64,000 nt of DNA from Treponema sp. (GTDB lineage Bacteria > Spirochaetota > Spirochaetia > Treponematales > Treponemataceae). The DNA lies in assembly GCA_024402665.1 (NCBI GenBank), contig JAKSTI010000007.1, positions 29,724 through 93,723 of the forward strand, in the 5' to 3' direction. Of the stretch, positions 9,967-18,069 are shown in pieces (position 1 is the stretch's first letter; every line of letters begins with the position of its first letter). Both the position numbers and the translations under genes were made by a program. The notes below the pieces were generated by a model. That model was not told the DNA's origin. It saw nothing but the letters and a program-made list of their open reading frames with translations, and searched no databases.

Positions 9967-10219
9967 TATCACTCATTTTCAAAATAAGATGATCTTCACC
10001 ATCAATTTTAATCTGAGTTCCAGCGTATTTATCATACATAATTCTTTCGCCAGGTTTTACAGTAATCTTTTCTTTATCAGTACCAGGTCCTACTGCAATT
10101 ACAGTTGCAGTCTGTGTTTTTTCCTGTGCTGCTTCTGGAATGATGATTCCACTTGTTGTTTTAGTTTCAGCTTTGTCATTTTTAACAAGAACTCTGTCTG
10201 CTAAAGGTTTGATTTTCAT
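9947..10219 (-). CDS. groS: Co-chaperonin GroES
   Basis: 90 aa, of typical length. It caps GroEL during protein folding. [22 protein letters not shown] with the mobile loop SGIIIPEAA, then [22 protein letters not shown] and the C-terminal [13 protein letters not shown] are all standard. GAGG lies 8 nt before ATG. No groEL follows; the neighbour downstream on this strand is the 3' end of the TPR gene, so GroEL must be encoded elsewhere, as in T. pallidum. No CIRCE element is seen upstream, but a 9-bp inverted repeat is. Confidence 0.97.
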   Translation of the reverse strand: MKIKPLADRVLVKNDKAETKTTSGIIIPEAAQEKTQTATVIAVGPGTDKEKITVKPGERIMYDKYAGTQIKIDGEDHLILKMSDIIAVIE

Positions 10220-10254
10220 AATATATCCTCGTTTAAAAATTAAATTTTATCTTT

Positions 10255-10291
10255 AAAAGATTTCTCTACTAATATAAGAAAAAAATCTTTT
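10255..10291 (-). promoter_or_regulatory. Inverted repeat over the presumed groES promoter
   Basis: AAAAGATTT (10255-10263) and AAATCTTTT (10283-10291) form a 9-bp dyad around a reverse-strand TATATT that has TAGACG 17 nt upstream. The placement would suit an operator for a heat-shock or other repressor, or the end of the lemA transcript; not CIRCE. Confidence 0.35.
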
Positions 10292-10296
10292 ATCGT

Positions 10297-10863
10297 CTAG
10301 TAAAAAAATAAAGGTGTGTTGCCATTAATTTTAGCAGTTATCATTTCTGGGAAAGCGGCAATGGTATCATTATAAATCTGAACCCTTTTATTAAAATCTT
10401 CCCGTTTGTCTTTAATATTTTCTGCAAGTGTACGGAATTCTTTTTCCAGCTTTGAATATTCAGGGCTGTTTTTGATAACTGAATAATTATTTGCAGCAGA
10501 AAAAACTTTATTTAATTGTTCTTCAAATGCATCCTGTGCAGCTTTATGACCGGTAAAAGTATCTTCGTTTAAATAATGTTTTTTATATGATTCGCAGTCA
10601 GCCTTTGCAACCTTCCAGAGGTTATTTAATTCATCGCATTCTTTTTTAATCTGGCTGTCTCTTACAGAATGAAGCAGATTCATCAGCTGTGGAGTAATAT
10701 CAGAGCGTCTTCTGTAATATTCAGAAAGAGTAGTCCATTCTTTATAAATGTTATCCTGTTTTTCATTAATTTTTGTAAGCTGGGAAGAATATAATCCCAG
10801 TGCACCAAGGCAGATTAATCCTACAATGAAAAGAAAAATTGTAAACTTAGTTCGCTTTTTCAT
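10297..10863 (-). CDS. LemA family membrane protein
   Basis: 188 aa from ATG 10863, which has GAGGAAAC upstream; an in-frame start 15 codons earlier has no ribosome site. One N-terminal membrane helix (about residues 7-25), then a helical bundle. The pattern EWTTLSEYYRRRSDITPQL and the later REDFNKRVQIYNDTIAAFPE match LemA proteins, whose role is poorly defined (linked to membrane stress and presented outside the membrane). It ends in GNTPLFFY, shorter than many LemA proteins. It has its own promoter and is divergent from pfk across a large palindromic element. Confidence 0.8.
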   Translation of the reverse strand: MKKRTKFTIFLFIVGLICLGALGLYSSQLTKINEKQDNIYKEWTTLSEYYRRRSDITPQLMNLLHSVRDSQIKKECDELNNLWKVAKADCESYKKHYLNEDTFTGHKAAQDAFEEQLNKVFSAANNYSVIKNSPEYSKLEKEFRTLAENIKDKREDFNKRVQIYNDTIAAFPEMITAKINGNTPLFFY

Positions 10864-10885
10864 GATTGTTTCCTCTATATATAAA

Positions 10886-10914
10886 AATATAATATGAAAA
10901 ATGTTCAATGTAAA
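10886..10914 (-). promoter_or_regulatory. Predicted promoter of lemA
   Basis: Reverse strand TTTACA (10914-10909), 17-nt spacer, TATATT (10891-10886); the expected start is about 15 nt ahead of the ATG and leaves the GAGG site in the leader. Confidence 0.5.
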
Positions 10915-10928
10915 CTTCTTATTAAAAT

Positions 10929-11142
10929 TTTGCCCTCCCTCTTATGAAGCAGAAAATATTTATTATCTTATGAAAATACTACCAGTCAGCCAGTAACTGT
11001 CAAAACCGCTAGCTAGCGTCGCTACATTGTAGAGCGGCAAGGAAACTATCTTTCCGCTCTACAAAAGTTTTTGACAGTCACTGTCTTCCTTCTCGTATTT
11101 TCATAACATGAATTTTTATAGGCTTCATAAGAGGGGGGCAAA
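10929..11142. repeat. 214-nt nested inverted-repeat element between lemA and pfk
   Basis: This fills most of the 375-bp gap between lemA and pfk. Four arms pair in register: 10929-10950 with 11122-11142 (21 of 22 positions, one extra T); 10968-10979 with 11095-11106 (12 of 12); 10991-11005 with 11069-11083 (14 of 15); 11027-11037 with 11054-11064 (11 of 11). A 12-bp perfect palindrome CGCTAGCTAGCG sits at 11007-11018. It has no coding frame. It could be a foldback/MITE-like mobile element or a structured RNA; no transposase is adjacent. Confidence 0.8.
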
Positions 11143-11238
11143 AATAAATTTGAGTTGCTACTTTACCTTTTTTCTTATAAATATTATTGTATATCGAACT
11201 AATTTTAAATTTACAGTCTTTTCAAGAGGTATAAAAAT

Positions 11239-12651
11239 ATGAAGAGTGAAGAAAAATTCGATTTTACAATTGAATCTTTGGGACCTTGTACAATCCAGTC
11301 TCCTATCAAACTTGCAACAGCACACGGATTATACACAGCAAATTATGTACGTGATGATTCATACATTATTCACAACATCAACGTATATGATAAATCAGAA
11401 CCAGTAGTTCTTGATTCATCAAACTTAATTGAAAAAGCTGGACCTCGTGAAAAGATTTATTTTGATCCATCTCACGCTAAAGCAGGTATTTGTACTTGTG
11501 GTGGTCTTTGTCCTGGTTTGAACGACGTAATTCGTGCAATCGTTCGTTGTTTGAACACACGTTATGGTGTAAAAACTATTAAAGGTTATCAGTTTGGTTT
11601 CCGTGGATTCTTTGCTGATTCTGGCTATGAACCAATTGAACTTGACCGTTACTTAATTGATGAAATCCACAAGATTGGTGGTACATACCTTGGAACAAGC
11701 CGTGGTGGCGGACAGCGTGTAGAAGAAATCGTTGACTGTCTTGAAAGAGATGGAATCAACATGTTGTTCATCATTGGTGGAGACGGAACTCAGCGTGGTT
11801 CTTATGACATCGCTTGTGAAGTTGAAAAACGCGGTTTTAAATGTGCAGTAGTTGGTGTTCCAAAAACTGTTGATAATGACCTTATGTTTATTGACCGTTC
11901 ATTCGGTTTTGAAACAGCTGTTCAGCGTGCTAAAGAAACAGTCGCTGCTGTTCACATGGAAGCTGCTTCTCAGATCAATGGTATTGGTCTTGTAAAATTA
12001 ATGGGACGTGAAGCTGGATTTATTGCCGCTGCTGCTGCTCTTTCAAGCCATGAAACAAACTTCTGTTTAATTCCTGAAGTTCCTTTTGAAATGGAAGGAG
12101 ATACTGGTTTCTTAGCTTGTCTTGAACGCCGTCTTGCAAAACGTGGTCATGCAGTAATCGTTGTATCTGAAGGTGCTGGTCAGGATTTACTTGAAACTAC
12201 AGGTGCTACAGATGCTTCTGGAAACAAAAAACTTTCTGATATCGGTGTATTCTTGAAATCTGAAATTGAAAAATACTTCAAAGAAAAGAACATTGAAATC
12301 AACTTGAAATATATCGATCCTTCTTATCAGGTTCGCGCAAGTGTAACAACTGCTTCTGACTCTGTTTATTGTGAACGTCTTGGAAATAACGCTGTACACG
12401 CTGCAATGGCTGGTAAAACTAAACTTGTAATTGGTCTTGTTCACGATAGATTCGTACACTTGCCAATTAAAGCTGTTACTGCTCATCGTAATGCTGTTGA
12501 TCCAGAAGGTTCATTCTGGAGAGATGCACTTGATGCAACTGGTCAGCCAATTCTTATGGTAAAAGATGTAAAATCAGCTCAGGCTAAAATGGCTGCTGCA
12601 GTAGCTGGTGCTAAATCTAAACCAAGTGAACAGGGAAAGAACAAAAAATAA
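11239..12651 (+). CDS. 6-phosphofructokinase of the PPi-PFK clade (TP0108-like), phosphoryl donor uncertain
   Basis: 470 aa. It phosphorylates fructose 6-phosphate in glycolysis, with ATP or pyrophosphate. Motifs: [14 protein letters not shown] (phosphate loop), [19 protein letters not shown] with GGDGT at 180-184, and VPKTVDNDL with Lys209. Lys at the position after Pro is the mark of the PPi clade, whereas Gly (not Asp) in GGDGT is the ATP-type residue. That mix is found in ATP-using members of this clade such as trypanosome PFK, so many automatic labels of PPi-dependent may be wrong here. AAGAGG precedes ATG. Followed by a terminator at 12718. Confidence 0.9.
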   Translation: MKSEEKFDFTIESLGPCTIQSPIKLATAHGLYTANYVRDDSYIIHNINVYDKSEPVVLDSSNLIEKAGPREKIYFDPSHAKAGICTCGGLCPGLNDVIRAIVRCLNTRYGVKTIKGYQFGFRGFFADSGYEPIELDRYLIDEIHKIGGTYLGTSRGGGQRVEEIVDCLERDGINMLFIIGGDGTQRGSYDIACEVEKRGFKCAVVGVPKTVDNDLMFIDRSFGFETAVQRAKETVAAVHMEAASQINGIGLVKLMGREAGFIAAAAALSSHETNFCLIPEVPFEMEGDTGFLACLERRLAKRGHAVIVVSEGAGQDLLETTGATDASGNKKLSDIGVFLKSEIEKYFKEKNIEINLKYIDPSYQVRASVTTASDSVYCERLGNNAVHAAMAGKTKLVIGLVHDRFVHLPIKAVTAHRNAVDPEGSFWRDALDATGQPILMVKDVKSAQAKMAAAVAGAKSKPSEQGKNKK

Positions 12652-12661
12652 AATAGAATTG

Positions 12662-12693
12662 TTACATTATGAAAGAGAAATCTAGTATACTAG
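12662..12693 (+). promoter_or_regulatory. Possible promoter with palindrome ahead of the GH8 operon
   Basis: TTACAT (12662-12667), 18-nt spacer, TATACT (12686-12691). The -10 box lies inside a perfect 12-bp palindrome CTAGTATACTAG (12682-12693), a plausible repressor site. A transcript from here would meet the hairpin at 12718 before the GH8 gene. Confidence 0.4.
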
Positions 12694-12717
12694 TATAACA
12701 ATTTGATTTATAATAAG

Positions 12718-12753
12718 CGCAGTAATTCAAAATGGATTACTGCGTTTTTTTTT
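12718..12753 (+). terminator. Intrinsic terminator between pfk and GH8
   Basis: Stem of 11 bp with one G-T pair (12718-12728 with 12734-12744), loop AAAAT, then nine T. It ends 6 nt before the AGGAGG of the GH8 gene, leaving no room for a promoter in between. Confidence 0.85.
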
Positions 12754-12773
12754 ACCAGAAAGGAGGCCAGATT

Positions 12774-13877
12774 ATGCAAAGCTTATTGGAACAGTACGGA
12801 TATTCAAAATTTGATATTGAAAACAAAGTTATAGAATGCTGGAACACAATTTTTGATCAGACAAATAAGGAACATTTTTATTTTGATTCTGAAGATAATA
12901 CAGGCTATATGGAAGATACAGGAAATGATGATGCCAGAACAGAAGGTATGTCTTACGGAATGATGATGGCTCTTCAGATGGATAGAAAAGATATTTTTGA
13001 CCGACTCTGGAAATGGACAAAAAAATATATGTATCTTACAGAAGGTCCTTTTGCAGGTTATTTCTGCTGGCATAATTATACTGATGGAAAGAAAAAAGAA
13101 GATTCAGGTCCTGCTCCTGATGGTGAAGAATATTTTGCAATGGCTTTATTCCTGGCTGCAAAACGATGGGGTAATGGAGAAGGGATTTTTAATTATACAG
13201 AAGAAGCCCGTGCAATTTTAAGAACTGCAATCCATAGTGATCAGAAAATGTGGTTTGAAGAAAATCATCACATTAGATTTGTACCAAATTGTCCTTTCTC
13301 TGATCCTTCATATCATCTTCCTCATTTTTACGAAGTTTTTGCTGAATGTGCAGATGAAGGCGACAGAGATTTCTGGAAAAAAGCTGCTGAAGCAAGTAGA
13401 AAATATATTGTAAAATCTTGTCATCCAGAAACTGGTCTTGCTGCTGAATATGCAGATGATGATGGAAAACCTTTACCAAAAGAACAGCATGGAACTTTCT
13501 TTAGTGATGCATATCGTGTTGCCGCAAATATTGCAGTAGATTCTTTGTGGTACGGAATTAAACCAGAACTTTCAAAGATTGCGGAAAATATGATTATGTT
13601 CTTTGATGGAAAAAAGGTTGAAGAATTAAAAGATTATTCAATTGATGGAAAGGCATATAAAAAGAATGCCCGTCATCCGGTTGGACTTATTGCTACTGTT
13701 GCTGAAGTTGCAGTTGCTTTACGAGACTGTAAGGATGAAAAAGTTGTGGCTGCTGCAAAAAGAGCTGTTGACCGCTTGTGGAATACTCCAATGCGTGTGG
13801 GTCGCCGCCGTTATTATGATAATTGTCTCTACTTTTTTGCAATTCTTGCATTAAGTGGAAAATATAAAAATTACTAA
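12774..13877 (+). CDS. GH8 reducing-end xylose-releasing exo-oligoxylanase (Rex-like)
   Basis: 367 aa from ATG 12774 with AAAGGAGG upstream; a longer frame starting at 12732 lies in the terminator stem and is rejected. There is no signal peptide, so it acts in the cytosol on imported xylo-oligosaccharides, removing xylose from the reducing end. Motifs: DTGNDDARTEGMSYGMMMA with general acid Glu57, PAPDGEEYFAMAL, RWGNGEGIFNY, and FFSDAYRVAANIAVD with candidate base Asp245, the pattern of the B. halodurans Rex enzyme rather than of endoglucanase GH8. It is the first gene of an operon with GH115 and a transporter; the substrate fits glucuronoxylan fragments. Confidence 0.88.
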   Translation: MQSLLEQYGYSKFDIENKVIECWNTIFDQTNKEHFYFDSEDNTGYMEDTGNDDARTEGMSYGMMMALQMDRKDIFDRLWKWTKKYMYLTEGPFAGYFCWHNYTDGKKKEDSGPAPDGEEYFAMALFLAAKRWGNGEGIFNYTEEARAILRTAIHSDQKMWFEENHHIRFVPNCPFSDPSYHLPHFYEVFAECADEGDRDFWKKAAEASRKYIVKSCHPETGLAAEYADDDGKPLPKEQHGTFFSDAYRVAANIAVDSLWYGIKPELSKIAENMIMFFDGKKVEELKDYSIDGKAYKKNARHPVGLIATVAEVAVALRDCKDEKVVAAAKRAVDRLWNTPMRVGRRRYYDNCLYFFAILALSGKYKNY

Positions 13878-13907
13878 TTAATAAAGTTTGACTTTCTGGG
13901 GGAAAAT

Positions 13908-16793
13908 ATGAAAATTTCTAAGGAACTTGTTTTTGTTTGTGATGCAAATGAATTTTCTGGTGTAAAAAAAATCAGCAAAATGGTTGCTGGTGATGTAAAA
14001 CTGGTTTTTGGTTTTGAAAGTAAGATTGTTGAAGATAAAGAATGCAAAATTGGAGGGGACAGACCCCTATGTATTTCTGAAAAAACTCCCGCTGTTGTCT
14101 TTGGTACAGTTGGAAAATCAGCTTTTATAGACGAACTTGAAAAATCCGGTACTATTGATTTATCAGAAGTTAAAGGCAAAAGAGAAGTTTATGGATTTTA
14201 TGTTTTAGAAAATACTCTTGTTATTGCAGGAAGTGATAAGCGGGGTACAATCTATGGTCTTTTCCATTTGTCTGAATTAATGGGAGTTTCTCCTTTGGTA
14301 TCATGGTGTGATGTATTACCTGCTCGTAAAGATTCAATGGAACTTACACCTGAACAAAATCTTGTTTCTAAAGAACCTTCTGTCCGCTACCGTGGATTCT
14401 TCATCAATGATGAATGGCCTGCAACAGGAAACTGGTCTAAACATAATTTTGGCGGCTTTAATGCAAAAATGTACGAAGGAGTTTTTGAACTTTTGCTTCG
14501 TATGAAAGGAAACTATTTGTGGCCTGCAATGTGGTCTGCCCGCTTTAGTGATGATGGTCCTGGTCTTGCAAATGCAGAACTTGCTGATGAACTTGGTGTT
14601 GTTATGGGCGCTTCTCATCATGAACCTTGCTGCCGTGCTGGTGAAGAATACCGCTACCTTCGTGGTAAAGATTCCATTTATGGCGATGCATGGAATTTCC
14701 GTTCAAATGAAAAAGGAATCACAAAATTCTGGGAAGATGGTCTTAAACGCAACGGTAAATTTGAAAACGTAATTACAGTAGGTATGCGTGGAGAAGCCGA
14801 TACAGCCATCATGCAGAACGCAACTCTTAAAGATAATATTGATTTACTTCGAGATGTTATCCGTACTCAGAATAGTCTTATTAAAAAATATGTAAATGAA
14901 GATATTCAGAGCGTTCCTCGTATGCTTGCTCTTTATAAAGAAGTTGAACCTTATTTCTATGGGGACAAAAAAACTAAAGGCTTAATGGATGATCCTGAAT
15001 TAGATGGCGTTACATTAATGCTTTGTGATGATAATCATGGAAATCTCAGAACTGTTCCTACAGAAAAAATGCGTAATCATAAAGGTGGCTACGGTATGTA
15101 TTATCATTTTGATTACCATGGTTCTCCTTTCAGCTACGAATGGATTAATACAACTGCTTTGCCAAAAGTAAAAGAACAGATGACTGCCGCTTACGATTTT
15201 GGAATCCGTGATTTGTGGATTGTAAACGTTGGTGATGTTATGACTAACGAATTCCCATTAAATTACTTCCTTGATCTGGCTTATGATTACGAAAAATATT
15301 CAGATTTGAACTACACAACACAAAAATGGACTCGTGAATGGGTAGATTTTAATTTTGCTTCATTAAAAGACAGTCAGAAAGATGATATTGAATACATTTT
15401 GAATACATACACAAAACTTACTCATCAGCGCAGAACAGAATGTCTTCAGCCAGAAACTTATCATCCTGTAAACTTTAATGAAAATGACAGAATGCTTCAG
15501 CTGGCAGAAAATGTAATTGCTAAGGCAGAATCTTTGGACAGAAAAAATCCAGGCCTTTTCTTACAGGTAATTTATCCTGCCATTGGAAATATGAATATCC
15601 TTCGAATGCAGCTTTTGAGCGGAAAGAACAGATGGTTTGTAAAAAATAACCTTGTTGCTGCTAACTGTTATGCCGATCTTGTTCGTGAAGCTTATGCTGT
15701 AGATGAAAAACTTGTAGAAGAACTTGATAAAATTGCTGATGGAAAATTCTATGCAATGGGCTGGTCAGAACATTTTGGATTCAGAAACTGGTGTGAAGCT
15801 GCCAACGCTTATCCAACTTATACTTATGTAGAACCAACTCGTAAAAAGCGTTTTGTCTGCTGGATTGAAGGCAATGAATTTACAACAACCGGCCAGGACT
15901 GGACAATCAGAACTCTTAAAACAGATGCATTTAGAAATCCTGATGTAAACCAGATTCGTGTTTTTGTTGCTGAATGTGGTCGTGAAGAAGTGCAGTGGTC
16001 TATCTCTTCTGCAAGTGAAGGAAGTGATAATTTCTTTAAAGAACCAAAAATTGAAAAATCGGCTGTTGCTAGAGGGGCAAAATCTAAAGGAGCTCAGGTT
16101 TCTGTAATCACTCTTGAAATTGACCGTACAAAACTTGCTGCGGCTTCTAAAAAGTGTCAGACTTTCCAGATTAAAGGAAACGATGGTCACGGTGCAAATC
16201 TTCTTGTTAATATTGAAATTGATGCAGATGTTCCTGAAATGAATTATCCAAAAGGAACTTTTGTTCAGACAACATCTTATATCAGTATGGAAGCAAATCA
16301 TTTTGTGAATAAGGCAGCTGGTACAGATGGTTCTGAATTCGAAGTAATTTCTGATTATGGAAAATCTGCTGGTGCTGTAAAAGCATTCCCTGTAATCAAT
16401 TCGTATCCAAAAGGAAAAAATGCGCCTTACGTAGAATATGCATTTGCAATGGATGAAGATGGTGTATGTGCATTTGATTTCTTCCTTAATCCTAGCAATC
16501 CTGCTTACAAAGATAACAAGATGCAGTTTGTTGCAGAAATCAACGGTCAAAAACTGTTAAAAGACGTAGTTGATTCTAACTTTGCTGTTGGAGATAATCA
16601 GGAACCTTGGGGAAGAGATGTTACAAATAATATCCGAATTTCTTCTGTATATGCTGACTGCAAAAAAGGATTGAATACTTTAAGAGTTTATCCGGTAACA
16701 CCAAATATTGTATTAGAGAAGATTGTTATTTATAATGCTGATATAAATCTTCTTCCATCATATCTTGGTCCGGAAGAAACTTATAGAGTATAA
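13908..16793 (+). CDS. GH115 xylan alpha-1,2-glucuronidase, cytosolic
   Basis: 961 aa, no signal peptide. It removes (4-O-methyl)glucuronic acid side groups from xylan or xylo-oligosaccharides. Recognised from VFGTVGKSAFIDEL, VIAGSDKRGTIYGLFHLSE, YRGFFINDEWPATGNW, NYLWPAMWSARF, ASHHEPCCR, TVGMRGEADTAIM and DYHGSPFSYEWINT, in the expected order; the C-terminal quarter is the beta-rich accessory part. A copy of the REP palindrome forms codons 49-54 (GGDRPL) in a variable N-terminal loop without breaking the frame. GGGGGA precedes ATG. It lies 30 nt after GH8 and 2 nt before the transporter: one operon for substituted xylo-oligosaccharides. Confidence 0.92.
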   Translation: MKISKELVFVCDANEFSGVKKISKMVAGDVKLVFGFESKIVEDKECKIGGDRPLCISEKTPAVVFGTVGKSAFIDELEKSGTIDLSEVKGKREVYGFYVLENTLVIAGSDKRGTIYGLFHLSELMGVSPLVSWCDVLPARKDSMELTPEQNLVSKEPSVRYRGFFINDEWPATGNWSKHNFGGFNAKMYEGVFELLLRMKGNYLWPAMWSARFSDDGPGLANAELADELGVVMGASHHEPCCRAGEEYRYLRGKDSIYGDAWNFRSNEKGITKFWEDGLKRNGKFENVITVGMRGEADTAIMQNATLKDNIDLLRDVIRTQNSLIKKYVNEDIQSVPRMLALYKEVEPYFYGDKKTKGLMDDPELDGVTLMLCDDNHGNLRTVPTEKMRNHKGGYGMYYHFDYHGSPFSYEWINTTALPKVKEQMTAAYDFGIRDLWIVNVGDVMTNEFPLNYFLDLAYDYEKYSDLNYTTQKWTREWVDFNFASLKDSQKDDIEYILNTYTKLTHQRRTECLQPETYHPVNFNENDRMLQLAENVIAKAESLDRKNPGLFLQVIYPAIGNMNILRMQLLSGKNRWFVKNNLVAANCYADLVREAYAVDEKLVEELDKIADGKFYAMGWSEHFGFRNWCEAANAYPTYTYVEPTRKKRFVCWIEGNEFTTTGQDWTIRTLKTDAFRNPDVNQIRVFVAECGREEVQWSISSASEGSDNFFKEPKIEKSAVARGAKSKGAQVSVITLEIDRTKLAAASKKCQTFQIKGNDGHGANLLVNIEIDADVPEMNYPKGTFVQTTSYISMEANHFVNKAAGTDGSEFEVISDYGKSAGAVKAFPVINSYPKGKNAPYVEYAFAMDEDGVCAFDFFLNPSNPAYKDNKMQFVAEINGQKLLKDVVDSNFAVGDNQEPWGRDVTNNIRISSVYADCKKGLNTLRVYPVTPNIVLEKIVIYNADINLLPSYLGPEETYRV
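14054..14068. repeat. REP palindrome copy inside the GH115 gene
   Basis: AGGGGACAGACCCCT, a perfect copy (5-bp stem, ACAGA loop), translated as part of GGDRPL. It is the only perfect copy of the window inside a coding region. Confidence 0.85.
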
Positions 16794-16795
16794 AA

Positions 16796-17665
16796 ATGAA
16801 TAAATACAGTTTGTCTACAATCTTTGCCGGGATTTTATGGGGCATCATATCTTTATTTTTGAAAAATCTTTCTGCAATTGGTTTTTCATCTATGCAGGTA
16901 TTGATGTTCCGTGGAATTATTTCTTCAGTAATTTTGTTTGTTTTTATTTTTATAAAAGATAAAAATCTGCTAAAAATAAAATTTGCTGACATCTGGATGT
17001 TTGTAGGCACTGGAGTTATTAGTCTTACATTCTTTTCAATCTGCTACTTTAGGACGATTCTGGAAATCGGTTCTTCTGTAGCGGTAATTCTTCTTTATAC
17101 ATCACCAATTTTTGTTCTTATTTTTTCATGCATTCTTTTCAAAGAGCGGATTAATCTTTCTAAAATTGTAGCCCTAGTTTTGACTTTTGCCGGATGCATT
17201 TTTGTTACGGGGCTTCCTGGTTCCGGTTCTTACATCAGCGCCAAAGGAATTTTTATTGGAATTTGCGCCGGTTTTGGATATGCCCTTTATTCTATCTTCA
17301 GCCGATACGCTCTTGCAAAATATGATTCTTTGACTGTTACTTTTTACACTTTTGTTTTTTCAGGATTAAGCATTATTCCTTTCTGTGGTATGAATCATGC
17401 TGCTGAATTGATTTCTGTAAAATCCGTTTTTTTAATCTGCGGAATTGCCTTATTCTGCACAGTCCTTCCTTATATTTTCTACACTTTTGGATTAAGCGGC
17501 CTTGAAACAGGTAAAGCTGCAATCCTTGTTACTGTGGAACCTTTAGTTGGTACTTTAATCGGGATTTTTGTCTGGAACGAAGATGTTAGTGTTCTTAAAG
17601 TCTGCGGAATCCTGATGATTTTTAGTGCCGTCATTTTACTTGGCCGAAAATCTGAACAAAATTAA
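16796..17665 (+). CDS. EamA/DMT family transporter
   Basis: 289 aa with about ten membrane helices in two similar halves, the EamA (drug/metabolite) fold: first half starts STIFAGILWGIISLFLKNL, second half GKAAILVTVEPLVGTLIGIF, with the typical TVEPLVG motif. Members move small metabolites such as amino acids or sugars; the substrate cannot be read off. It starts 2 nt after GH115 with only a weak ribosome site, so it is translated as part of that operon. Position suggests export or uptake of a product of xylan breakdown, but this is inference from context alone. Confidence 0.85.
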   Translation: MNKYSLSTIFAGILWGIISLFLKNLSAIGFSSMQVLMFRGIISSVILFVFIFIKDKNLLKIKFADIWMFVGTGVISLTFFSICYFRTILEIGSSVAVILLYTSPIFVLIFSCILFKERINLSKIVALVLTFAGCIFVTGLPGSGSYISAKGIFIGICAGFGYALYSIFSRYALAKYDSLTVTFYTFVFSGLSIIPFCGMNHAAELISVKSVFLICGIALFCTVLPYIFYTFGLSGLETGKAAILVTVEPLVGTLIGIFVWNEDVSVLKVCGILMIFSAVILLGRKSEQN

Positions 17666-17710
17666 TCTGACAAAAAAGCAAAAATTTGTAATTTTGAAAT
17701 ACCGATAATA

Positions 17711-17753
17711 TTGAATTTTACCACTTTTTCCAGTATATTTAGATTGGTAAAAT
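17711..17753 (+). promoter_or_regulatory. oad operon promoter with overlapping inverted-repeat operator
   Basis: TTGAAT (17711-17716), 17-nt spacer, TATATT (17734-17739). A 9-bp inverted repeat, ATTTTACCA (17715-17723) and TGGTAAAAT (17745-17753), covers the end of the -35 box, the spacer and the predicted start site. A dimeric repressor bound here would block the polymerase. The regulator is not in sight. Confidence 0.55.
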
Positions 17754-17805
17754 CGGGATAAAATTTTGATTTTTTAAAATTTTGTTAATCCTTTGTGGAG
17801 GCTAT

Positions 17806-18057
17806 ATGACTATAAATGAAATGCTTGGTCAGAGTGGACTTTTGACTTTGCTTGGTATGTGTGTTGTATTCAGTTTCATTATCATTTTGATTATTAGTAT
17901 GAAGTTACTTCAGGTAATTGTTCATGCTACAAAATTAGATAAAAAAGATGCTGCTGAAACAACTTCTTCGGCGCCTGCAACTCCAGCTGCAACAGCTGAT
18001 AACGGTGCTATTGTTGCTGCAATCGCTGCTGCAATTAAAATGAAAGATAATAAATAA
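17806..18057 (+). CDS. oadG: Sodium-pump decarboxylase gamma subunit OadG
   Basis: 83 aa from ATG 17806, with GTGGAGG directly upstream; an earlier in-frame start at 17782 has no site. One membrane helix (about residues 11-32) and a C-terminal Ala/Pro/Thr-rich tail, the usual OadG shape. It holds the alpha and beta subunits of the oxaloacetate (or related) decarboxylase sodium pump together at the inner membrane. The gene order G-A-B, 12 nt ahead of oadA, supports the call more than the sequence, which is poorly conserved in this subunit. Confidence 0.8.
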   Translation: MTINEMLGQSGLLTLLGMCVVFSFIIILIISMKLLQVIVHATKLDKKDAAETTSSAPATPAATADNGAIVAAIAAAIKMKDNK

Positions 18058-18069
18058 AGGTGGATAAAA

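Noticed and set aside
10220..10296. CIRCE/HrcA operator before groES
   Set aside because: No TTAGCACTC-N9-GAGTGCTAA; only an unrelated 9-bp AT-rich dyad.
10929..11142. Integron attC site or IS end
   Set aside because: No GTTRRRY/RYYYAAC core boxes, no integrase or transposase near, and the pairing is too long and multi-armed.
15765..16550. 261-aa open frame antisense to GH115
   Set aside because: Composition (many Ile, Cys, Phe, His) and lack of a ribosome site show it is the shadow of GH115 codons; similar long antisense frames at 35249-35758 and 59044-59568 were rejected for the same reason.
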